Positions 43,441 through 53,199 are shown, counted from the first letter of the stretch. The stretch: DNA of 64,000 nt from Semisulcospira habei (GCA_036245525.1 BTPG01000005.1:121170417-121234416), one strand, 5' to 3'. Notes: generated from the sequence alone by a model not told the origin. Numbers and translations are program-made.

Positions 43441-43789
43441 GAGAGGCGGTTTGGTCCTGTGGCTTCCGAAGACTTCCGGCTTTCACCACAGGACGTCATA
43501 AGTCTTCTGGTAGAAGAACCTTCCTCCTCCAGGAAAGGAATTACTGTTAGTCTTTTCGTCGGCGTTTTTGTAGCTATTTCCTTTTTTGCAGGGTGGGGAA
43601 GCTACCCCCATGCCCAACCCCCTTACTAGGAGGACCAGGGGTTTTCTGTCGGGGTCACCTTCCCTTAGACCATGTTGGTTCACGGTGCCCACCTTATTTC
43701 ATTCAGTGCACCCCTCTCACGAGGGACCCCCTATCCACCACCCAAGGGACGCGCCTCAACGCCATATGGTCCCAGCGCGAGGCACAGAC

Positions 43790-44320
43790 TATAATGCGAC
43801 AATTATTTTCCTTCTCCTGCATTTTGAGAATGAACTGTTCGAGCAACGGGATGTTACTATTTACAGTTTTCTCTTTGTAGTAAGGTGATGATGGTGGAGG
43901 TACATATGAACACACTAAAATCACATCTTGCATTAACCCCACTATAGTTCCTGCTATTTTCACCACTATGGTATTGTCAAGACTTGTATCTATCCTGGTC
44001 ACGTAACGTGCTATTTTCACCACTATGGTATTGTCAAGACTTGTATCTATCCTGGTCACGTAACATGCTATACTTTTCTTCACAAGAAAAACCACACCAC
44101 CGGATCACCTACCTAGTTTCGACAGTTTGTTGACTGGGGCGTGGAAAACAACAAAGTCATAAAAGGCGATGGAGAAATCAAACGACAAACTGGTGAATGT
44201 TTCCATCAGACAAGAAAAGTCAAAAGAAGTAATAAAGTTGATGAAATCTGACTCACTTAACTTCTGCACAAGATCGTCCACATTCCAACACAGGAACTTG
44301 GCGGTTTTCTGACGACAGCA
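43790..44320 (-). pseudogene. LINE endonuclease N-terminal part with 57-bp in-frame duplication
   Basis: It reads FLCWNVDDLVQKLSESDFIN, then DFVVFHAPVNKLSKLGR, a stop, GGVVFLVKKSIACYV and ILVCSYVPPPSSPYY. The 19-residue stretch YVTRIDTSLDNTIVVKIA plus one is repeated twice in tandem (43952-44008 and 44009-about 44062). The catalytic C-terminal half is missing. Confidence 0.75.
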
Positions 44321-44885
44321 TCGTCAGGGCCGGGGCCACACCGCTAGCCGCTCCCCGTGGGACTCCCCTGACCATGACCCCGACCCTGACCACGCCCCGA
44401 TGTTCCAGACCAGGTCTCATAGGGTGTTCGCTGGAACATGTTGGTAACACGGGGCTGGCACCTGTCACGAAGCTGGTCATGACTGCCTGGACCCCTGGCA
44501 GTGCTAGCCGGCTGGCTGTGAGTAGTGGACGCGTCACGTGTCCTACGGCGTGAGAAATCCCGAAAAGCTGGCAGGGAATCCCTCGGTGTTTCCCTGTGTT
44601 TACAGGAATTCCTCACAGGAGAGCATAAAGGCGGTGGTAGGCGGAGATCCGTATCCTCTGTATCCCCCTCGCTCTCGTCGTTGCTGCAGTCAACACCCGA
44701 CGCCTGCTGCTGCAGATGCTGGAGGTCGTCACGGACGCTGGCACATACAGGCGCCAAGGGGTGACCCGTACCTTGGGGATCGACTGCGGGGGTGCGTCGA
44801 TCTTACGTGTGCAAGCGGCCATTCTTGCAGTAGGTGAACTTTCCTGCCTTTTTCGCCTGCTCGATCGCTGCCCTCTGTCGCCTGG

Positions 44886-45467
44886 TCAGATCAGCTGCCA
44901 TTTTGATGCCGCTGTCCCTGAGGCTGGCCTTAGGCTCTTGTCCTGCATCACCGACATCTTGTCTCCCCAGCGGCTGAAGCGCACTATAAGAGCCCAGGGG
45001 TGGGGGTGCTTGGCGTTCTCCCTACGGGGACCCACCCTGTGGGCCCTCTCCACGTCGTCAGTAGACCATGTCCTCTGCGTGTCGCAGTGCTCGTTAAGTA
45101 CATCCACTATTTTCTGAGCACAGGTGGCGTAGTCCTCTCTTGTAGACTCACATACACCGATGAACTTTAAGTTGTTTCTGCGGGAAAATGTCTCTAGATT
45201 GTCAATTTCATTCTCCAATTCATCGATGCGCTTGTTTGTTGCCAAGTCCGATTCTGCTAACTTTCCAATATCAGCTGTGTGTCTCGCTAGCTTATCTCTC
45301 ATATCTTTCATGTCACAGTGTAACTGGGAGATTTTTACCTCCATACGTCCATGGTTGGCGTCTATTATCTGTGTCAGTCTCTCGAAACTGTCCCCTTGCA
45401 CTTTCATCTGGTCCTCAATTTTCTTCACCATTCTGTCCATAAACGCCGCAAGTTGTAAACGTCGCAA
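44886..45467 (-). CDS. LINE ORF1p with coiled coil and RRM-like (Transposase_22) domain
   Basis: An N-terminal heptad-rich coiled coil (about residues 10-95) is followed by RRNNLKFIGVCESTREDYAT, then DVERAHRVGPRR and an ALIVRFSRWGDKMSV segment. This is the L1-ORF1p-like RRM fold, an RNA-binding trimer in L1-type and related LINEs. The frame is open for 193 codons. Confidence 0.8.
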   Translation of the reverse strand: MRRLQLAAFMDRMVKKIEDQMKVQGDSFERLTQIIDANHGRMEVKISQLHCDMKDMRDKLARHTADIGKLAESDLATNKRIDELENEIDNLETFSRRNNLKFIGVCESTREDYATCAQKIVDVLNEHCDTQRTWSTDDVERAHRVGPRRENAKHPHPWALIVRFSRWGDKMSVMQDKSLRPASGTAASKWQLI

Positions 45468-45813
45468 GTTGGTCCTCTGTTACCGGACCCGGGTTGGGTT
45501 ATACGTCACCACATCTTTCGAGCAACGACACGAAGAAAGTAGCACAACACTCATGACTTTGCTGTGTAGTGTGCTGCTTTATCTGCGTTTCTCTTCAAAA
45601 TCCACATTAAAACCGGGCAAAAAAGCCCGATTTTCACACGTAGTTCTTCAGCACCCGCTGGCATACTGGTCTTTGTCTCTCACGTGATGATTAATGATGG
45701 CTTAATTAGGGAAAACGTACATTTTTGTCACAAGATCCAAATTTTGCGTCCTTTCTCGATCGTGACTAGTGCTCACCCCATGATTTTCATTTCAATCGTC
45801 AATGTACAAACCT

Positions 45814-46030
45814 TTAACCCTTTAAGTGCCACTAAAATGAACATGATCGATCTGTATGAGACATAGATCCTCATGAGCTCCCATGGTGGGGCAGGCACAT
45901 GAGGATCTATACCTCTTGTGGACATCACTTAATATCCATGTTCCTTGGACAGCTGGGGTTTTTTGGCATTGGATTACAAAATAATACAACAAAATACAGA
46001 ATCTGCAACCACTGGCAGTGAAGGGATTAA
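45814..46030. repeat. TTAA-bounded MITE, family B
   Basis: It begins TTAACCCTTTAAGTGCC and ends GAAGGGATTAA. It contains an AGATCCTCATGAG...CATGAGGATCT inverted pair. Similar units are at 29524-29735 and 63705-63948. Its last TTAA is also the first TTAA of the hairpin MITE that follows. Confidence 0.75.
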
Positions 46031-46240
46031 CCCTTAGTCCCACATGCCCTTTTCCCAAATTTTGGAAGTTTTACTGAACAACTATGTACCAGTTGCAGGA
46101 GGTGGTCTGACCATGATAATTCAAGGGAAGTGCCAGATTAGCTTGGCACCTGAAGGCGCCAAGCTAATATGGCACCATTAAATTATCATGGTCAATCAGT
46201 CTCCTGTTGTAGGGTGTTGGGGCTAAATGGGTAAATAAAT
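46027..46240. repeat. TTAA-type MITE with central palindrome (copy 1)
   Basis: The central hairpin at 46109-46193 runs GACCATGATAATTCAAGGG...TTGGCACC / GGCGCC...AATTATCATGGTC. The outer sequence resembles the unit at 51591-51803 (GTTGGGGCTAAATGGGTAAA side). Confidence 0.75.
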
Positions 46241-46650
46241 GAGCACAGCATTACTAAGTGTCCAGACTGCCACAATAATAAAGTATGTCGGGGGTTCTTT
46301 CTCCGGGTACTCCGGTTCGTCCACCCCCCCCCCCCCCCCACTTTGGTACCGGTCTCAGGCCACTTTACAAATTTCAAATACAAGCGATCAAAAATCTCTG
46401 TAACTTCAGTAGCTGACTGGCCCTTCGTTTGTCTTGTACTGTGTTTGTCTTAAATGGCGTAAATCCGTGTCTGTTTCGTGTGTGTGTGTTGGGTTTCAGG
46501 CGCGGCACTTTGAGTCGATTTCCCCAAAATTGAGAAAAAGCGCCTATATAATAACGGTATTATTATTATTATTATTATTAGTATGTCACACTGGTAATGT
46601 CTCTCTACAAGAGCCCAACTCCATGTGGATGAAAGAAGCAAACTGCTTAC

Positions 46651-46810
46651 CTACACCCTCTCCAAGACCCAAGAGGACGCGAGAGAAGATAAGCGCATGT
46701 ATTGAATGGGCACACAGTGGAACAATAATGGTGGACAGGGACCAGAGGAGAACGGCAACTGTCATCACACGCTTCCCACCATACCGTTTGGCTGCACTCC
46801 CACCAATCAC
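46651..46810 (-). CDS. SLC17/ANTR-like transporter, exon 2
   Basis: The acceptor TTTCACACAG precedes 46810 and the donor GTAAGC begins at 46650. It enters in phase 0 and leaves one base of a Gly codon. It encodes VIGGSAAKRYGGKRVMTVAV, then LLWSLSTIIVPLCAH and FSRVLLGLGEGVG. The G-x-x-x-x-R-x-GGKR loop and R-x-x-x-GLGEGV helix are the best-known MFS/SLC17 signatures. Intron 2 downstream is about 16.7 kb and full of retroelements. Confidence 0.95.
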
Positions 46811-46934
46811 CTGTGTGAAAATTACATCAGAAAAAGAACATTCTCCCCTGTGCACGCAGCCACTGGTGCTGTTTACAGTACTGGTGGCTGCATCTGCAAC
46901 AGTGCAGGAGGGAAATATAAACTGGTCAAAAGTG

Positions 46935-47006
46935 TTAACCCTTTGTCTGTCAATAGCATTTCTGTCGCAATGATTCCTGCAGGAATTATAACAGCCCAAA
47001 GGTTAA
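46935..47006. repeat. Short TTAA-bounded repeat
   Basis: TTAACCCTTTGTCTGTCAAT at the left and CCCAAAGGTTAA at the right flank a TTCCTGCAGGAA centre. It looks like a much-shortened relative of the MITE at 47737-47946. Confidence 0.6.
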
Positions 47007-47736
47007 AAAATGTAAATCATTCAGCCCAGATACACATCAACAAGATACTAGTACAGGTTGACCATGCCCCAATGGGTAAAGCTGGCGGTTGTGAAAATTC
47101 AGAATCAGGCCAAGGTCCATGTAGTCGCCTAGGTACTGGTGGTGCAAGACACAATTTTTTTTTTCTTTCCAAAACTTATAATATATATTTCTCTTGCAAT
47201 CTAAACATAAATGTAAAGTTTTGCAATCAGTTTAAGAAGGTGTCAAGAAAATATGAAAATTTCCATATTGGAGATTATTTATTCATGGATTTTGGTCTCT
47301 ATCCATCTGCCAACTTTCACCCATGCATGGTAGTCTAAGGATGGTGCCAAAGCTTGGCGCTCTGAGACACGACCCTTGACCTAGCGTGGTCTCCTGAACT
47401 GCAGCTCTAAGCAAACTTCAGTGGAAACTCAAAAAAGTAAGAAATGTTGACTTTAGAGCTTAATGCGATAAACAGACTTTCAAGTCTGAAAGAGACAAAA
47501 CCAAAATAATCACTAAACTACTTGTGGACTGTTGTGCAACTAATAATTCAATGTACTTCATCCCACTTTACTCATCTACTGATCTAGAGAGTAGAGTATG
47601 AAGGTTAAAAAATATCTAACACAGACAAAATGTAACATCTAAAACTAACAGCGTTTGGGGTTGTTGTTGGGGTTCTTTAATCTTTGTGTGAAAAAGATAC
47701 GCACAATGTACTAGAAGCATAACTTAACAGCACTAA

Positions 47737-47946
47737 TTAACCCTTTGCGTGTCGGTAGCGGTTTTGTCGCGATGATTCTGATCAGGATCAGGAATTTATT
47801 TGTCTTTTCACACATTGGTGATATTATACAATGATTGGTGATATTAGATGATGATTCTGATATTTGCGTGTTGATAGCGGTTTTGTCGCGATGATTCCTA
47901 TTGGAATCGTCGCAACAAAAACCGCTACCGACACGCAAAGGGTTAA
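47737..47946. repeat. piggyBac-like MITE with TTAA ends
   Basis: TTAACCCTTTGCGTGTCGG at 47737 is mirrored by CCGACACGCAAAGGGTTAA ending at 47946, with an inverted repeat of about 40 bases. A second copy of the arm (GCGTGTTGATAGCGG, near 47865) sits inside. TTAA plus CCC tips suggest piggyBac-type mobilisation. Confidence 0.8.
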
Positions 47947-48000
47947 ATTTAACGAATGGACTGTTGGCTAATGCCAATCCAATCTGTGCCGGCGTCTCAC

Positions 48001-48174
48001 CTGGCTGCTCATGTAGCCCACAGCAAAAGAGGATAACACCCATCCCTGTCCGTGCATGTCCCACTTAAACTCATCTGCCATCGGCACGATGGCGATCGGC
48101 ATGATAACACGGTCCGCTGAGTTGATAAAGTTGGCGAGTGAGCACAGTGCAATGATGCGCGATGGTTTCAACAT
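48001..48174 (-). CDS. SLC17/ANTR-like anion transporter, exon 1 (start codon)
   Basis: ATG at 48174-48172 opens a 58-codon exon ending at donor GTGAGA (48000). The protein is an MFS transporter of the SLC17/plant ANTR type, which moves organic or inorganic anions across membranes; SLC17A9 is a vertebrate relative. The first helix ALCSLANFINSADRVIMPIA and the VLSSFAVGYMSSQ helix 2 match the family N-terminus. An AG just upstream (48185) suggests a 5' non-coding exon. The six recognised exons cover 48174-21282 (about 278 codons). The last helices are missing, beyond this window or unseen. The substrate cannot be predicted. Confidence 0.93.
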
Positions 48175-48742
48175 GATTTCAAATCTCCTATGAGGGTGCG
48201 ATGTTGTACAATGAGCAGAATGGAAAAAGTGGAGACGAAGAAAGAGGTCCTTCAGCAGGAGTTAAAATGACATCACAAAAGAATTCTTCGACAGATAACT
48301 AGAGCATACATAAAAGAAGCTGTCAAAGCATTTAGATACACAGTCCTGCCCCTTCATATTTGTCAGCCTCCAACTACTCCACACCTTCTTGACGTGGCAC
48401 CATTTTCTGCGACGCCATTTTGCGCCCTTAGTTAGCAACAACGCAATCAAAGAAAAACGTTCAATTTGTATTTACTATATACACTTGCAAAAACATACCT
48501 AATATTATTCGTGTGTGGAATAAAATGGCTGTTGTTACATTAGTCTACACATGTGTAAAATAATCATGGAATTTGTGTTGTGAAAGACGTATGCGATCCC
48601 ATTTCATGAGATCAGCCAATGAAAAATCACGGCTGAATCAATCACGATAGCTCAGCAAGCATGTTCCTCCAGTCCATGGGTCCCCGATGTCTCAATGATC
48701 GCAACCTCTCGCATTTATAAACGCGAACTAACAGTCTTGTTT

Positions 48743-48747
<5 letters not shown>
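48175..48747. other. Region upstream of the transporter start
   Basis: Promoter or 5' UTR territory of the minus-strand transporter. No clear core promoter or first exon was recognised; a GGCGCAAAATGGCG segment near 48410-48425 (minus) is a possible transcription-start neighbourhood only. Confidence 0.35.

Positions 48748-48800
<53 letters not shown>
48748..48800 (+). repeat. (AC)n microsatellite
   Basis: About 26 AC dinucleotides, 60 bases before the assembly gap. Confidence 0.97.
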
Positions 48801-48804
<4 letters not shown>

Positions 48805-48861
48805 TGCCAATACACATAACAACAAAAGGAACATATGTTCCGAACGGGAAGCGTCTACTTA

Positions 48862-49361
48862 NNNNNNNNNNNNNNNNNNNNNNNNNNNNNNNNNNNNNNN
48901 NNNNNNNNNNNNNNNNNNNNNNNNNNNNNNNNNNNNNNNNNNNNNNNNNNNNNNNNNNNNNNNNNNNNNNNNNNNNNNNNNNNNNNNNNNNNNNNNNNNN
49001 NNNNNNNNNNNNNNNNNNNNNNNNNNNNNNNNNNNNNNNNNNNNNNNNNNNNNNNNNNNNNNNNNNNNNNNNNNNNNNNNNNNNNNNNNNNNNNNNNNNN
49101 NNNNNNNNNNNNNNNNNNNNNNNNNNNNNNNNNNNNNNNNNNNNNNNNNNNNNNNNNNNNNNNNNNNNNNNNNNNNNNNNNNNNNNNNNNNNNNNNNNNN
49201 NNNNNNNNNNNNNNNNNNNNNNNNNNNNNNNNNNNNNNNNNNNNNNNNNNNNNNNNNNNNNNNNNNNNNNNNNNNNNNNNNNNNNNNNNNNNNNNNNNNN
49301 NNNNNNNNNNNNNNNNNNNNNNNNNNNNNNNNNNNNNNNNNNNNNNNNNNNNNNNNNNNNN
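48862..49361. other. Assembly gap (500 N)
   Basis: Exactly 500 N, so the size is probably arbitrary. It cuts the left part of DIRS-D and lies between the transporter start and the first GLDC exon seen. Confidence 0.99.
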
Positions 49362-50075
49362 CGATCACCATCAGGAGCCACCTGGCCATGATCGCGGACA
49401 CGCGTCTCCACCTGGGCCACCCACTCCCAGCCTCTGGCAAGGACCTTGCCGACCTTATGGCACGCTTCGGCCCCCAGCGGCCTGGCCCCCGCTCGCTGAT
49501 TCCGTGCTGGGACCTACTCTGGGTGCTGACGAGGCTCAATGCGGACCACTTCAACCGCTCCCCTTGGCTCGCTTCGCGTACCTGACATGGAAGACTGGTT
49601 CCTCCTGGCCCTTGCCTGTGTACAGTGCATAACGGTTGGCTCTGTGCAGCTCATGACCAACCTGTCTTTCCTGCCCAAGACCCGGTCCCCGTTGCCCACG
49701 CCCCAGGTGATCGCCATACGGCGCTGAAGGGGTTACCCCTACCCCAGAAGTCCAGACAGCAGGACCCGAGGAGGGCTTTATGGGTGTACCTGCGCCGATC
49801 CGAACCCGTCCGGAGTGGACGTTCCTGCCTCTTTCTGCCTTGTCCCCCGACAGGCCAGTAATCGCAGCCAGACAATATCTTCCTGGCTCCGCGGGGGTTA
49901 TCCGGTCTGCCTACCTGGACCTCTCCCCAGAGGACGCTCAGAAGCAGAAGATCAGGGCGCATGAGGTTAGAGCCCTGGCCGCGAGTGTCGCCTTCAACCG
50001 CAACTGCGCTGTCAAGTCTTGTGGCGGCCGTGGGTTGGCGGGCGCTATCTACCTTCGCCCGATGCTGCCGCAGTG
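49362..50075 (+). pseudogene. DIRS-D tyrosine recombinase, 5'-truncated and frameshifted
   Basis: It begins in ITIRSHLAMIADTRLHLG (core-binding part), then LLWVLTRLNADHF, a YLRRSEPVRSGRS segment, and IRAHEVRALAASVAF carrying HxxR near 49960. The Arg-bearing helix is not recognisable, and the Tyr region ends in a scrambled frame. Confidence 0.75.
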
Positions 50076-50271
50076 ACTCGGGCCCGCGGGCAACCCTAGC
50101 CCTGGCTGGGGCCTTCGTCGCGGCGTGACACTCCCTCCCAACGCCTAAGGCGCTTTGCGTTTAGCTTAGCTGAAATGTTCGTGAGTGTGCTCTGGGGTGG
50201 GCGGGTCTGGTGGGCACATTTACATGGAGTGTAATTCTAGGCGGCACCCACCTCCTATTCGCTATTCTTCC

Positions 50272-50372
50272 TAATAGTAATGTCATCGGTAATTTTTTGT
50301 GAGGAAACAAATGAATTTTTCTCTAAAATGTATTTTTTTGAAAAATATTTACCGATGACATTACTCGGAGGA
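50272..50372 (+). repeat. ICR of DIRS-D
   Basis: AGTAATGTCATCGGTAAT, an A/T-rich centre with GAGGAAACAAATGAATTTTT, then TATTTACCGATGACATTACT. The motif matches the element tips with the subfamily-specific GATGACATT core. Confidence 0.88.
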
Positions 50373-50561
50373 CCCTCGCGCTTGCCGCTCATAAGCTAAG
50401 CTTCAGACTGGCGTGACACCACTGGGCACGCAACCGGATAGGGAGGTACGGGAGGCTACTCGGGGTACCTGGCTACGGCGCCCTTGGGTCGCCTCCCTTG
50501 TCGTGTAGGTACACAACAGAATTTTGGCTGAAATGGTAAGCAAAGTGTACGTTTTCTAATA

Positions 50562-50938
50562 CAGGCATGCCTAAGGGCAAATTTCCGCCGAAATGATTTG
50601 CTCAGCCGCCGAAAAAAAACAACTGTCCGCCGAAAAAAAAAATTGGGGTGCAAAAAGTAACTGAGCACCGGTCATTATACCCTGCGAGGCATTCGTCAGT
50701 TCAAGTGATGTGCCGCCCGCCAGAGTTACGCGTCACCTATTGTGGCTTTAACGCGGTCGTTACTTTACCATGTAATACAACACTGAACGCACTGTTTTCA
50801 TGCTCGCTTCCTGTCTTGCGCACTGTACTTGTGGGGAAAATGGCAGTATCACGAGCTGTTGAAAATGGCGGTGAGAAAGGATATTGTTCAAGTCGTTTGA
50901 TTTTTTGGCCGCTGAAATGAAGGACCACGCTACTCCCC

Positions 50939-50973
<35 letters not shown>

Positions 50974-51013
50974 AAATTTCAGACTTTTTTCACTTTTCTA
51001 ATCCCCATGCCTG
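50562..51013. mobile_element. Non-autonomous insertion with CAGGCATG inverted tips
   Basis: It begins CAGGCATGCC and ends CATGCCTG. It is flanked by CTAATA at 50556-50561 and 51014-51019, a 6-bp duplication. It contains a CCGCCGAAA repeat and a run of about 33 C (50939-50972). No transposase is encoded. CAGG tips suggest a hAT-like element, but the duplication is shorter than the usual 8 bp. Confidence 0.65.
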
Positions 51014-51088
51014 CTAATAGTAATGTCATCGGTAAGTATTTTTTTTTAAAAATACATTTTAGAGAAAAATTCATTTTTTTTTTTTTAG

Positions 51089-51382
51089 ACGTTGGTGGTA
51101 GGAGCAACAGACTTGCTGGCCCTGACCATCCTGAAACCACCTGGTGACATGGGCATGGATATCGCCATTGGCTCTAACCAACGTTTCGGTCTTCCCTTGG
51201 GCTACGGTGGTCCACATGCAGGCTTCTTTGCTACCAAAAATAACTTCCTGCGTGTGATACCTGGGCGTGTTGTGGGTGTGACAAGAGATGCACAAGGGCG
51301 GCCTGCGTACAGACTGGCTTTACAGACAAGAGAACAGCACATCCGACGTGACAAGGCTACCAGTAACATTTGTACTGCTCAG
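51089..51382 (+). CDS. GLDC: Glycine decarboxylase (P-protein), exon a
   Basis: 98 codons, phase 0 at both ends, with acceptor T-run+AG at 51087-51088 and donor GTATGC at 51383. It reads [20 protein letters not shown], then [20 protein letters not shown] and [20 protein letters not shown], almost identical in pattern to human GLDC. GLDC is the mitochondrial, PLP-dependent P-protein of the glycine cleavage system. It decarboxylates glycine and passes the aminomethyl group to the lipoyl H-protein. About 300 upstream residues are expected but are not found in the window. Confidence 0.97.
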
Positions 51383-52073
51383 GTATGCTTTTCTTTGGTT
51401 GTGTTTGTTTTTATAGGTGGAACGCAGCTAGAGTCTGTGTACCAGCTTAGAGGATGCCTATGGCAGCTTTATGATTACAGCAGAACTTGTTTTTAACAAC
51501 CTTTTTTTTTACAAAACAAGAGTGGTCTTAAGAGACAGGTGACCTCTCACAATAAGTCTTGAAGGACAAAAAATGTCATAATGATGGTCTTTAACCCATT
51601 GGATCCCAGTTACGAAATATGCACATTTTGGAATTGCCCTCGGAGGACTGCGGTACAATTCAGGAGACAGATCGACCATGATAGTTCAAGGGTGGTGCCA
51701 GAATAGCTTGGCACCTATAGGTGCCAAGCTATTCTGGCACCACCCTTGAACTATCATGGCCAATCCATACCTTGCTGTGGTGTGTGGGGACTGAATCAGT
51801 TAATCCTTGAACAGCTGCTGACAACACCATTCAGCAGAAAAGGTGCATAAGTTACATGTCTTTTCTGCCGAGCTGTATTGACAGTAGCAGCCAGGGTTTT
51901 GATGACAGGTTGTGTCTCATAAGGGTGATTTTTCTGTGAACAGGAACTAGGGGCATGAAGCATATACAAAGGTAAATAGAACCTGTTGCTATGTTGTTGT
52001 TTTTTCTCCAATGTATTCCATTTATTTTCTCATCTGAACAATTTTAAACATGTGTATTCATATTTTTTTTTAG
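51383..52073. other. GLDC intron, holding a hairpin MITE
   Basis: Contains the TTAA-bounded hairpin unit at 51591-51803; otherwise no feature is recognised. Confidence 0.7.
51591..51803. repeat. TTAA-bounded MITE with 88-bp near-perfect palindrome (copy 2)
   Basis: The 213-bp unit starts TTAACCCATTGGATCCCAG and ends CTGAATCAGTTAA. Its centre (about 51674-51761) is an almost perfect palindrome: GACCATGATAGTTCAAGGG, GTGCCAGAATAGCTTGGCAC, CTATAG, then the mirror. Transcribed, it would form one long uninterrupted stem. Confidence 0.88.
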
Positions 52074-52179
52074 GCTCTGCTTGCCAACATGTCTGCTATG
52101 TATGCCATATACCATGGGCCAAAAGGACTGAAGGAGATTGCAACAAGGGTTCACAATGGTGCTCTCATCTTTGCTGAGG
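52074..52179 (+). CDS. GLDC: Glycine decarboxylase, exon b
   Basis: It reads [20 protein letters not shown] and [16 protein letters not shown]. It starts in phase 0 after TTTTTTTTTAG and leaves one base before GTAAGA. It aligns with the ALLANMAAMFAIYHG stretch of vertebrate GLDC. Confidence 0.97.
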
Positions 52180-52552
52180 GTAAGAACTGATAATCTGAGA
52201 TATTCATCAGTCCTTCCACGCATGCTCTACATGAAGTGAGCTCATCTCTGTTTTCTTTTACCATGCTGCTGTAGGCACAAAGTAAACACATACACGGACA
52301 TATTTAAGTTAGCCAGTGATTGTGGACCTTAGAGCTTCCAGCTGTATGGTCCAAAATCACAGACCAACTTAAGTGTATGCTTGTGCAGTATTTTATTCTA
52401 CAGTCTTGCGATTTTTTCTTTTTCTGTTTTATGATTTTCGCTGCTGATGCTTTTTTGTAGTCCCCAGACTCACTGTAATTTATGCCGTGTTTTATTTGCG
52501 GGCATGTTTCACTTTCTGTTTTATAATATTGTCTGCTGATTCTGTTTCACAG
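52180..52552. other. GLDC intron, no feature seen
   Basis: Short unique intron with a T-rich 3' end. Confidence 0.6.
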
Positions 52553-52692
52553 CTGTTCGAAGATCTGGTCACCCTCTGCACTCGTCCAGATTTTTCGACA
52601 CGGTCAAGTTCCTACCAACAGGTGGTCAACAGGCCATCCGTGACAAGGCAGTCAAGCATAAAATCAACCTCCGATACTTTGAGGATGGATGT
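52553..52692 (+). CDS. GLDC: Glycine decarboxylase, exon c
   Basis: It completes the split codon and reads VRRSGHPLHSSRFFDTVKF to KHKINLRYFEDGC. The RFFDTVK and INxRxFEDG blocks match the family. The acceptor is TTTCACAG and the donor is GTGAGT at 52693. Confidence 0.96.
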
Positions 52693-52849
52693 GTGAGTAA
52701 CATGTGATAAATGTACTAAGTTGCTTTTTTTTGCATGATTTCTTCACTACGTTACTACTATGTAGGGCCGATGTCTTGCGTACTTACAGTAACAGACTTA
52801 TGTTCTGCTGTAGTGCGTTGGGGCTAAATGAGTTCAGACACTGGGCTCC

Positions 52850-53115
52850 AAGGTTAAAATTTCCATATTTGAGATGTGTCCTCTGAGGACTACATCACAA
52901 GTCAGGAGACAAATCGACCAGTAGAAGGGTGATGCTATATGCTTGGCACCTCTGGGCACCAGATTATCCCCAGCAGCAAAGTGCCTTTGGGCCCACAACA
53001 GCCGCAGTGTGCCCACGCACAGCCATGTGCGGGCCCACTGCGGCCGTCGAGGGCCCGAGGTCCTTTGCTTACTGGATATTCTGGCATCACCCTTGAACTA
53101 TCATGGTAGATCCAT
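52850..53115. repeat. Disrupted copy of the hairpin MITE (copy 3)
   Basis: The left part (TCAGGAGACAAATCGACCAG...GCTTGGCACC, about 52900-52955) and right part (TTCTGGCATCACCCTTGAAC, about 53078-53100) belong to the hairpin family. They are separated by about 110 bases of GC-rich sequence containing its own CAGCAAAGTGCC/GGGCCCACAA-type repeats. Confidence 0.6.
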
Positions 53116-53199
53116 ATCTTGTAGTGTGTCGGGGCTCTGCACTGTATTGTGGCACAGGTCTTTACATGCAGGCTAAATTTGTTCATTTTTGATGCGCAG

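Larger units (their letters stand above)
40668..43788 (-). mobile_element. RTE-clade LINE with internal deletion, minus strand
   Basis: It ends in a (TTAC)4 tail at 40668-40683. It encodes, minus strand, a start region, an APE endonuclease and an RTE-type RT. The 3' half is almost identical to the copies at 59522-60411 and 20580-20806. The 5' boundary is estimated from where the text stops matching the neighbouring LINE. No matching target duplication was found, because its 3' side joins DIRS-C and its 5' side joins a different LINE. Confidence 0.85.
43789..45467 (-). mobile_element. 5' half of another LINE (ORF1 and start of endonuclease), minus strand
   Basis: ORF1 (45467-44886) is followed by a decayed linker (44757-44300) and an endonuclease start (about 44310-43790). 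It stops abruptly where the RTE begins, after a SYVPPPSSPYYKEKT...RIIVC segment that should lead into the GDFN motif. Confidence 0.75.
49362..51075 (+). mobile_element. DIRS-D: 3' part of a third-subfamily DIRS element
   Basis: YR remnant, ICR (50272-50372) and right ITR (about 50373-51075) are present; everything upstream is in the gap. The ITR core is GATGACATTACT. The right ITR is interrupted by a 452-bp insertion (50562-51013). The tip ends AAAATACATTTTAGAGAAAA, 13-14 bases before the AG acceptor of the GLDC exon at 51089. Confidence 0.85.

Noticed and set aside
48380..48425. Upstream coding exon of the transporter on the minus strand (ATGGCGTCGCAG start)
   Set aside because: Joining it to the exon at 48174 through the nearest GT-AG sites gives an immediate stop. 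It could only be 5' UTR.
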